This document shows positions 50,711 through 58,689 of a stretch of DNA of 64,000 nt, piece by piece; position 1 is the first letter of the stretch; every line of letters starts with the position of its first letter. The notes under the pieces were generated by a model that saw only the letters and a program-made list of their open reading frames with translations, was not told the DNA's origin and searched no databases. The position numbers and the translations under genes were made by a program. Source of the DNA: Methanosarcina barkeri str. Wiesmoor. Its GTDB lineage: Archaea; Halobacteriota; Methanosarcinia; Methanosarcinales; Methanosarcinaceae. The DNA is taken from NCBI RefSeq assembly GCF_000969985.1, contig NZ_CP009526.1, positions 4,278,001 to 4,342,000 of the forward strand, read 5' to 3'.

Positions 50711-51955
50711 TCACGTGCTCTCTTCATTCTGTTTTTCCGTTATTGCAAATATTTCACTCATTATTTTTATTCGTTCATCAACGGAAAATATCTCGGTCTC
50801 AACAATCTTCCTCTTTTTAACTTCTCCTTTTTCGTACCCGGTCTCATCTTCATACATCTCATCATTTATGATAAGATGCCATATTATCGTTGCAATTTTC
50901 TTTGCCAAGGCAATAATTGCCTTGGCATATCCAATTGACTTCTTTTTCCTGTTAAAAAACTCTTTTAACCTGCTATTTTTCTTTCTTGCTGCTGCTTGAG
51001 CAATCTGGGTTAGAATCCATCTTGCTACTTTTGATCCTCTTTTAGTGATTCTACCGTTGTGGTATTTATCTGCAGATTGATACACATTCGGAACTATTCC
51101 AAGCCATGAAGCAAGTTTATCTCCCGATGGAAAATCACTAAAATTTCCTATTTCAGCAATAAGAGTTGCTGCACCAAGTTCTCCAATACCTGGAACTGAC
51201 ATTAAAATTTCCATTTCTCTTTTATGCTTTTGATAAGCATAATTGAAAATTTCTCTTTCCAGAGTTTCAATTTCATCATCCAGATGTTTTATGAGATTTA
51301 GACAGATCTGAAGTCTGATTGCAGCACTCTGAGAGATTTCTCTGTCCAGAATCTCTCTTATCTGAGCAGTTTTTTTCCGAACATTTGGAGAAAGGCTTTC
51401 TATAATCTGATCAACATTTTTACCTGAAGCAATTCCTGACAGAATTGCTCTACCATTTTTTCCAAAAATGTCTGTCAGTACGTCACCTAGACGTAGCATT
51501 TCAGAAGATAGAATTGCATGAGCTTCATTTTTTATATCTGTTCTTTTCCTTACAAGAGTTAACCTGAGCCGAACATATGACCTGAATTCTCTGTGCCTCT
51601 TTGGGAAAACTCTTGATGGCTGAATCATATTATTCAATGCAAGTTGTGCAATGAATTCTGAATCTATCTTATCTGTTTTTTTGTGTGTAAATGCTTTCAT
51701 ATCTCGAGCATTTCCAACTATAACAGGCAGATGATCTATCAATGATTCATAGATTGGAACCCAGAAGTCACTTGTTGATTCACAAGCAACAACATCACAT
51801 TTTTCTGATGTTACCCAATTTTTAAGGGATAAAATTCCCTCATCATCTCTCTCAAAACGCTGTAGCTGTTTTTCCCCAGATCTGCTGAGAATAGTAGCAA
51901 TGACAAAAATTTTGTGAATGTCTATACCACAAGCTTTGTTTATTTCCCCTTCCAA
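50711..51955 (-). CDS. IS110-family recombinase, copy 2
   Basis: This 414-residue recombinase has the same RuvC-like (ACGIDIHKIFVIATILSR) and Tnp20 (MSVPGIGELGAATLIAEIG) domains as copy 1. Substitutions are scattered through the whole length, most densely in the N-terminal 150 residues. No frameshift or stop is present. The divergence shows the neighbouring elements did not arise from one another recently. Confidence 0.93.
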   Translation of the reverse strand: MEGEINKACGIDIHKIFVIATILSRSGEKQLQRFERDDEGILSLKNWVTSEKCDVVACESTSDFWVPIYESLIDHLPVIVGNARDMKAFTHKKTDKIDSEFIAQLALNNMIQPSRVFPKRHREFRSYVRLRLTLVRKRTDIKNEAHAILSSEMLRLGDVLTDIFGKNGRAILSGIASGKNVDQIIESLSPNVRKKTAQIREILDREISQSAAIRLQICLNLIKHLDDEIETLEREIFNYAYQKHKREMEILMSVPGIGELGAATLIAEIGNFSDFPSGDKLASWLGIVPNVYQSADKYHNGRITKRGSKVARWILTQIAQAAARKKNSRLKEFFNRKKKSIGYAKAIIALAKKIATIIWHLIINDEMYEDETGYEKGEVKKRKIVETEIFSVDERIKIMSEIFAITEKQNEEST

Positions 51956-52200
51956 TTTATATTACCCCATCATTTCCATGGACAGTGGAATTGCCTCAAA
52001 GGCAATTTGGCATCCGTGATCAAGGTCACATTTGAGCCTTCGATGGCAATTCAACGATTAGTTTTTTCACGGCTTCGAAGAACCAAAGAGAAGACAACCT
52101 TACTGTCCTAAGAGAATGATGGAGCACATAAACAAAAAAGGTAAGTTAAAAGGACTTTCATTGATTTGAGCGTGTTATTCAAAGAATATCATGTGCGTTT
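51956..52200 (-). ncRNA. candidate IS110 bridge RNA region, copy 2
   Basis: This is the non-coding end upstream of the second recombinase, alignable with 50369-50611. The hairpin seen there is also present here with changed bases (GGTTCTTCGAAGCC on the minus strand), which supports a conserved RNA structure. Differences in loop sequences would predict different target specificity. Confidence 0.48.
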
Positions 52201-52548
52201 TCTCTCACTTTTCACTGTTTTGAGTAGATAACTTTATTCTTTTCCTAAAATATTTATAAATAATATCAAATAATATAAATTGTTAATTAATTTATTATTT
52301 ATATACTTAGTAGATAAATTTGAATAGTATTATATAGTAGGTTGTCAAATAGATATATTCATACTCTGGATATGCCATCTAAAAATAAAGCTTGAAAACT
52401 CTAGGTAATACTTTTCTCTTCATTTAAAAACTGGTAGTGCCTTTGAGTAACTGATTATGGATGTGTTTTTTAATTCTTGCAAATAGGTAAGTATACTATT
52501 GTTGATCAGGTTTGATAATTAAATGAAATTAAATCAAGGTGAACGTCT

Positions 52549-53505
52549 GTGAAAATCGTGGACTATAATCTAAAAAGCGTCTACTTTATTTCGAGAAGAG
52601 TCCTTAAGGTTTTTAAGGGTTCACAGTTTATATATATTACAAAAGTAAAAATTATCAAAGAAATTATTATATCAATGCGTCCAAAACAATGGTACAAAAA
52701 TTTTGTATTATTTGCAGGCATTATCTTTTCATTAAACTTATTCCACGTTTATATGTGGATTACTGTATTTTTCTCATTCATTATATTTTGTACAGTATCT
52801 GGGTCTGAGTACATCATTAATGACATAATGGACAAAGAAAAAGACAAAAATCATCCCAAAAAGCGTAATCGTCCCATTGCTTCAGGAAAATTAGATACAT
52901 CAAATGCACTCATTTTTGTAGCTATTATGCTCTGCACAGCATTTACTGGAGCATATCTAATAAACGTTCAATTTTTAGGAGTCACTTTGGCTTATTTTCT
53001 TTTAATCGTTTTATACTCTTTATTTCTAAAGCATATTGTTCTTATCGATGTTATTACTATTTCATTGGGTTTTGTACTAAGGGCAATTGCAGGCTGTTTA
53101 GCAATAAAAGTTTCCGTCTCCCCCTGGCTGATTGTATGCACCTTTTTAGCCGCACTTGTCCTAGCAATTGGGAAAAGAAAGAATGAACTGATGTTGCTGG
53201 AAAATGGAGCAACCAAACACCGTAAAGTCCTGAGTGATTATTCACCAGAAATACTAGACAAAATGATGACTGTGGTTACCAGTACATTGATTATGTCTTA
53301 TTCTCTTTATACATTTTTTACAAGTAATACTTGGATGATGATAACAATACCCTTAATAATTTATGGATTGTTCAGATATATCTTCCTCGTTAATTCTAAA
53401 AATATGGGAGGAGAGCCAGAAATGTTGTTTAAAGATAAAGGAATGCTATCGTGCATGGTTTTGTGGGGATCCTCAATAATTGTAATGCTTGGATCGAGGT
53501 TATGA
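52549..53505 (+). CDS. UbiA-type polyprenyl-phosphate transferase (DPPR synthase-like), copy 2
   Basis: This 318-residue protein has the same Asp-rich motifs (NDIMDKEKDKNHPKKRNRPI) as copy 1. Only one residue differs in the first 200, after which differences accumulate up to a distinct C-terminus (SCMVLWGSSIIVMLGSRL). It starts with GTG at 52549. The downstream glycosyltransferase begins one base after the stop codon, so the operon is tightly packed. Confidence 0.85.
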   Translation: MKIVDYNLKSVYFISRRVLKVFKGSQFIYITKVKIIKEIIISMRPKQWYKNFVLFAGIIFSLNLFHVYMWITVFFSFIIFCTVSGSEYIINDIMDKEKDKNHPKKRNRPIASGKLDTSNALIFVAIMLCTAFTGAYLINVQFLGVTLAYFLLIVLYSLFLKHIVLIDVITISLGFVLRAIAGCLAIKVSVSPWLIVCTFLAALVLAIGKRKNELMLLENGATKHRKVLSDYSPEILDKMMTVVTSTLIMSYSLYTFFTSNTWMMITIPLIIYGLFRYIFLVNSKNMGGEPEMLFKDKGMLSCMVLWGSSIIVMLGSRL

Positions 53506-53506
53506 A

Positions 53507-55177
53507 ATGTCAATACTACAAAAATATACTAATGAAATACTGATCAAAAAAGAATATATAATCGTTTCTATTATTTCATTATTTATATTTATAATCGGAA
53601 TCCAAATAACTCCTGGTCTTACAGTAGATTCATTGAGGTATATTTCTGTTGCAGAAAAAATCGTCACAGAGGGAGCACTTTATCCTATAGAAGTACATAG
53701 TAGTTCATATGCCTCTTATGCAACAACAATAAGTCCTCCACTGTTTGAATATTTAATTTCGGCGTTTTTACTCCTTGGCTTTGAAAAGCTCACCGCTGGT
53801 GGCATGGTTTCTTTGCTTTTTTTGGCACTTCTTCCATTTCCAATTTATTACTTAGCAAAAGAAGTGAATAATCGGAAAATTGGCTACTTATCAATTCTAT
53901 TTATGATTTCGATGGTTTCAACGTGGTATGTTGGTACATATGTATGGACTGAGATGACTTTTACTTTTCTTTCTTTATCTTCACTTTATTACTGTATAAA
54001 ATATATAAATATCAATCGGACTAGAAATCTCCTCTTATGTTCTATCTTTTGTATGCTATCGTGCCTGACAAGATGGTTTGGAATCATTTTAGGTATCTCA
54101 ATATTTTTAGTATTTTTATACAGACATTATACAGAGAATCGCCCTTCTAGAGTTGTGTTATTACTTTATTCAATAATTTCTTTTTCCCCTGTTAGTATTT
54201 TGCTTTTGAGAAACATTCTATTTAAAAGATCTGTCTACCCAACTTCAGGACTAAGAGTGAAATTCTTAGATATTTTCATTGTTCCTATCGGATCGATTTT
54301 AATGGATTTTTTCTATCCATTTTATATGTATTTCTACAAATTAATTCTTCTTATTTATCATAACAAAATTTCTATCAGCTCAATAAATCTCAATTTTAAC
54401 TTTATATATAGTTTAGCAATATTGGTATCAATAATTTTATTCATTTTGCTGATTAGACTCATAATTAAGTTCATAGATAACTATCGATCCATAAAAGATA
54501 AAATATTGTTGTGTAAAAGAAAAATTGTTATTTTACCGGTGATACTATATCTGGTTTTATACCTTCTTGGATTAATGTTTTTGAAATGTATCTCTTCTTT
54601 TGATCCTCTTGGCACAAGATTTCTTTTCCCAGTGTACCCTTTAATAATCATAATATTTTTTTACTTGTATAATACAATGATTTCATGTTTATACGGAATT
54701 GACAAGTTACAAGTAAAAAAATGCTTTTTTGCATTCGTAATATTATTTTTATTATTTCAGAGTATTAGAACTTCGTACTTATTGATATATCAAAAAGATG
54801 GGAAAGGATACAGTTCCCCAGAAGTTAAAAGTTTTACAACATCCAACTCGTTTATTTTTTTGAAGAGTAATTGAAATAAATTAGATCCAATCTACACTAA
54901 TGTTGATACCTATGCTCTGTATACGAATGTTGACATTAATATGATGAAATACTATCTTGACTCAAATTTAAACGATAATATTATAAAAATTAATGAAAAC
55001 GCAATACAAAAATCGTTAGATAATAGAACTATTTTCTATATTCAAACAAATAAACAAAAAGATGAAGAACAAATATTGGAAAATCTGATGACTAGTAATA
55101 TGTTTACCAGATGCATAAAAGATGAGAGCTATGAAGTGTGGATAAAAAAAGGCAGAGAACATGACTTTAAGATTTGA
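53507..55177 (+). pseudogene. GT39/ArnT-like glycosyltransferase with an in-frame TGA
   Basis: The gene starts MSILQKYTNEILIKK at 53507 and encodes a polytopic protein with the external loop TVDSLRYISVAEKIVTEGAL, resembling GT39/ArnT-type transferases. The frame hits TGA at 54872-54874 after FIFLKSN. It then continues without shift as NKLDPIYTNVDTYALYTN and on to 55177, where it overlaps the PHP start. The whole would be 556 residues. TGG to TGA at a Trp codon is the simplest explanation. The truncated 455-residue product still contains the membrane domain and might function. Confidence 0.75.
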
Positions 55178-55808
55178 TCTACATATTCACTCGAAGTATT
55201 CTTCAGATGGTGTTCTAGACCCAAAGAAAATTGTAAAAACCGCGATTAAAAGAAACTTGAAGGGAATTGCTATTACCGACCATAATACGATAAAAGGAGG
55301 ATTAAAAGCAATAGAGTATGAAACTAAAGATTTTAAGGTAATAGTAGGTTCAGAAATTATGACTGATCAAGGAGAAGTTATTGGACTTTTCCTTTCAGAA
55401 GAAATAAAATCAAATAATTTGATAAATGTGGTATCTGAAATCAAAGCTCAAAATGGAATTGTAATCGTTCCGCATCCTTTCGATGAAATGAGACGTTCAG
55501 CACTTCACCCAAAAGAAGAATGTGCTTCTCTAATCGACTGTATAGAAGGCTTTAATTCCAGATGTATTTTCCAAAAGTACAATGATAAAGCTGTTGAATA
55601 TGCTAATAAACATAACTTACCACTTGTCGCTGGAAGCGATGCCCATTTTGCAAATGAAATTGGAAATGCGGGAATCGTTACCCAGAGTGAAGATTTGCAA
55701 GACGCGATAATTAAAAATAACATTGAGATATTCGGAAGCCGATCAATGTTTATTAACCATGCTTTTACCAAGGGACTGAAAAGATGGCGAAAAATAAGAT
55801 ATGGATGA
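55161..55808 (+). CDS. PHP-domain phosphoesterase, copy 2
   Basis: This 215-residue phosphoesterase has an intact set of metal-binding motifs: DLHIHSKYSSDG, ITDHNTIKG, VPHPFDEMRR and GSDAHFANE. The first half differs from copy 1 at many positions, but from about residue 124 it is almost identical. It overlaps the preceding glycosyltransferase frame by 17 bases and the flippase gene by 25. Confidence 0.88.
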   Translation: MTLRFDLHIHSKYSSDGVLDPKKIVKTAIKRNLKGIAITDHNTIKGGLKAIEYETKDFKVIVGSEIMTDQGEVIGLFLSEEIKSNNLINVVSEIKAQNGIVIVPHPFDEMRRSALHPKEECASLIDCIEGFNSRCIFQKYNDKAVEYANKHNLPLVAGSDAHFANEIGNAGIVTQSEDLQDAIIKNNIEIFGSRSMFINHAFTKGLKRWRKIRYG

Positions 55809-56740
55809 TAGTTCTTTTTACAATTATAGTTTACATTATAATGGGAGTATATGCTGACGTTGGAAAATTGTCCCTTACTATATCCGAATTCCGATGGCAG
55901 TACTTTCTCCTTTTGATAGGCCTAACTACAGTAGGTTATTTTATTAGGTATATCAAATGGGATCTTTTTCTGAGAGCTACAGGTTTACACCTTGATTATA
56001 AAGAAAATCTCTTCATATTTTTCAGTGGACTTTCAATGATTGTAACTCCAGGCAAGCTAGGTGAAATCTGGAAAAGCTGGCTTATTAAAGATATTTCTGG
56101 GGAAGAATTAAGCAAAACTCTTCCTATTGTAATTATGGATCGAGTGACCGATATAGTAAGTCTGGTACTTCTTTCTTTTCTGGGTATTTTTTACTACAGA
56201 AAAGGAATTTCTTTTCTAATCGTTCTTTCTATTTGCTGCATAGGATTTTACATTGCCATAAGATCACAGTCAATTTCTGGTAAAATGAAAAAAGTTCTTG
56301 AGAAAAAATTTAGTAAGTATACAACTGATATGCAATTGATGCATGAAACCATGAATAAAATAACAGAGCCGAAAATCTTTGTGTCGCTTTCCCTGTTGAA
56401 TGTTCTTGCGTGGTTTTTCGAGTGTATGGGGCTTTATTATGTGGTCATCGGTTTTGGGCATTACATAAAGATTTCACTCTCAACGTTTATATTCAGTTTT
56501 TCCTCCCTAGCAGGAGGAATAAGCATGGTCCCTGGGGGTATAGGAGTGGCAGAGGCAGGTATATCAGGGCTTTTAATTTTAAACGGTATTTCTCCAGCAT
56601 TGTCTGTTGGAATAGCCCTGATTCTCCGACTTGGATCCTTCTGGTATGGAGCACTTTTAGGATTTACAGTTCATGTGATATTTAAAAAGAAATTTATGAG
56701 AGCTAAGGAAAATTTAGGTAACGGGGTTAAAAATGTCTAA
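55784..56740 (+). CDS. flippase-like membrane protein, copy 2
   Basis: This 318-residue protein is nearly identical to 44808-45764, with about eight scattered conservative changes. It has eight or so membrane helices and the GKLGEIWKSW and VPGGIGVAEAG motifs. It overlaps both neighbours, so stoichiometry with PHP and DUF362 is probably translationally controlled. Confidence 0.85.
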   Translation: MAKNKIWMIVLFTIIVYIIMGVYADVGKLSLTISEFRWQYFLLLIGLTTVGYFIRYIKWDLFLRATGLHLDYKENLFIFFSGLSMIVTPGKLGEIWKSWLIKDISGEELSKTLPIVIMDRVTDIVSLVLLSFLGIFYYRKGISFLIVLSICCIGFYIAIRSQSISGKMKKVLEKKFSKYTTDMQLMHETMNKITEPKIFVSLSLLNVLAWFFECMGLYYVVIGFGHYIKISLSTFIFSFSSLAGGISMVPGGIGVAEAGISGLLILNGISPALSVGIALILRLGSFWYGALLGFTVHVIFKKKFMRAKENLGNGVKNV

Positions 56741-57860
56741 AGTTGCAGTGCTAAAAACACATCCAAGTACCATTACAGATGATTACTCTAAATTGATGAG
56801 ACTTGTAGAATATGAAAAAATAGTTCCAAAACAAAATAAGACAGTACTAAAAATAAACCTTTCCTGGTCTCTTTATTACCCAGCTTGTTCGACACCTCCC
56901 TGGCAACTTGAAGGAGTATTAAAAACGCTTCGAAATGACGGATACAAGAATGTAGTGGGAGTGGAGAATCAGACCGTTGTAACCCATCCATGGAAAGGAT
57001 CTTACTTGAATAAATGGCTTCCAGTACTCAAAAAGTATGATACAGAATTTAAACCACTAACAAATGTGAAATGGACACCCTATAATCCGAAGTCTGAAAT
57101 GCTTGCAATGTACGATATATTTGACGAAATAATCGTTCCTGAGGCATTTATAGAAAGCAATGTGATTCACCTCCCAACAGTGAAAACTCATGGACATACA
57201 ACGACCACTGGTTCGATGAAAAATGCATTTGGAGGCCTGATCCCTAAAAGAAGACACCATGCCCATATAAAAATACATGAAGTTTTGGTTGATCTTCTAT
57301 CCATCCAGAAAGAGATCCATAAAGGAATTTTTGCAGTTATGGATGGGACTGTATGTGGAAATGGGGCTGGCCCAAGAACAATGATTCCATACATAGGAAA
57401 TCTAATTCTGGCAAGTGACGATCAGGTTGCTATCGATGCAGTCGCTGCAAAGATGATGGGTTTTGACCCTTTAAATATAAATTATATTCACATGGCTCAT
57501 GAAAGAGGATTGGGAATGGGTGATACTGACCAGATAGAAATTGTAGGGCTGGAAAAAAGCGAGTATAATAAGATCAATTTTGGCTTTGAAGTCCAAAAAA
57601 GTCCGGTCGTCAAATGGGATCAGAGGATTCGAAAGGGCACATCAAGTATAAAGTGGCTTCATTCCTTATTATTTCACTCCCCAATTTTCAGGACATTTAT
57701 CTTTGCATCCGAAACTTACCATGATAAACTGTGGTATCCTACTGCGGGGAAAAAGAATATTGAAACATTTATGAAAACCGAATGGGGAAAACTATTTGAA
57801 AGCTACGAATACGGAAATTATCCTAAATATACTGAAGTAAAAGAGTGGAACCCTTACTAA
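56733..57860 (+). CDS. DUF362 family protein, copy 2
   Basis: This 375-residue protein differs from copy 1 at about four positions. It shares VLKINLSW, THGHTTTTGSMKNAFGGL and DGTVCGNGAGPR. No Fe-S cysteine clusters are present. It is the last gene of cassette copy 2; downstream lie IS605-like hairpins instead of the AftB-like gene that follows copy 1. Confidence 0.85.
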   Translation: MSKVAVLKTHPSTITDDYSKLMRLVEYEKIVPKQNKTVLKINLSWSLYYPACSTPPWQLEGVLKTLRNDGYKNVVGVENQTVVTHPWKGSYLNKWLPVLKKYDTEFKPLTNVKWTPYNPKSEMLAMYDIFDEIIVPEAFIESNVIHLPTVKTHGHTTTTGSMKNAFGGLIPKRRHHAHIKIHEVLVDLLSIQKEIHKGIFAVMDGTVCGNGAGPRTMIPYIGNLILASDDQVAIDAVAAKMMGFDPLNINYIHMAHERGLGMGDTDQIEIVGLEKSEYNKINFGFEVQKSPVVKWDQRIRKGTSSIKWLHSLLFHSPIFRTFIFASETYHDKLWYPTAGKKNIETFMKTEWGKLFESYEYGNYPKYTEVKEWNPY

Positions 57861-57871
57861 TAAATCAAATT

Positions 57872-58117
57872 GCGTGCGGCCACCCCAACCTAAAGGATGG
57901 GGTATGCTTCGGGCCGCCCGCCCGGTTTCTGGGGAATAGTTAAGTATCCATTTACAAGACTTTCTTGATGCAGAGTTTCATTACCACCTTATGTAACCAT
58001 GAGACTAAGAAACCTACTTTACAAAGAAGCAACGGTACAGAGGTTTAAACGAAACCAAAAAGAGGCGAGGGTTCACTTCATCCCCAATCTAAAGAATGGG
58101 GTATTCGTGACCCTCTG
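57872..58117 (+). mobile_element. IS200/IS605-like terminal hairpins (element remnant)
   Basis: Two nested hairpins occur. The first is at 57875-57916: outer GCGGCC/GGCCGC and inner CCCCAACC-TAAA-GGATGGGG. The second is at 58066-58117: outer GAGGGTTCAC/GTGACCCTC and inner CCCCAATC-TAAA-GAATGGGG. They share the same inner design and resemble the subterminal palindromes of IS605-type elements, whose right end also forms the 3' part of the TnpB guide RNA. No tnpA or tnpB gene is present. The rest of 57861-58689 shows no gene; the short frames in it overlap these hairpins. Confidence 0.42.
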
Positions 58118-58689
58118 CGCTCCCGTAGTAATAAACTTTCTTCGTGGGGAAAATTCCAAGCGAATCTCCCACAATGAAAGTGTTTCTGAAATGTCCTAGA
58201 TGGTTAAGGAGTGAGACCTGATTTCCAAAACTCCAAATTGCTTCCTTTAGATTACGAACTAACAATTATCAGTCGAATACAGAATTCGGCTATAATGGAG
58301 TTGCCGACATAATAGCAAATGGACAAATGATTCTCGATTTATAGATTGCTTCTAGTGTTGCGTCAATCTTCAAAGATTCAACGCTTACGAATAATTACAA
58401 TTGATTTGATACGACATTTTACTGTTGACGCGACACTAGGGTATTCACAGTATTTGTAGTACAGAACTTGGTAAACTCTATATGCTCTTTTTTTTGAAAA
58501 AAAGAAAAGTAGAGACTCTGTAAAGGAAAATGATGAAATAGAAGGAGAGGAGTCAGGCAAAAATTCAAAGAAGTTACAGACTTCAATATATAGTCACGAG
58601 GTTAAACAATGCAACTGCTCAATAAGGTACGACATTAGAAGTTCACGTAAACTACAACAAATAACTCAAACACAAAGAAGGCTACCTAT

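Larger units (their letters stand above)
50680..52200 (-). mobile_element. IS110-family element, copy 2
   Basis: This is the second IS110 element in the same orientation, 68 bases from the first, with matching ends (TTTAGCATGAAAGTACATG and CATGTGCGTTT). Its right end abuts the exact left boundary of cassette copy 2 at 52198, so it marks the duplication breakpoint or erased the original flank. Confidence 0.88.
52198..57858. repeat. large direct duplication, copy 2
   Basis: This copy matches 40211-46882, including about 350 bases of promoter region before ubiA. Identity is close to complete from 52198 to about 53145 and from about 55531 to 57858. The middle holds a different glycosyltransferase. 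Just after the DUF362 stop codon the two copies diverge abruptly. Confidence 0.9.

Noticed and set aside
40211-57858. Prophage or integrative plasmid
   Set aside because: No integrase, tRNA attachment site, replication or structural phage genes are present; only IS elements and glycan genes.
57999-58199. 66-codon frame between cassette copy 2 and the next glycosyltransferase
   Set aside because: It reads through the second IS605-like hairpin and resembles no protein.
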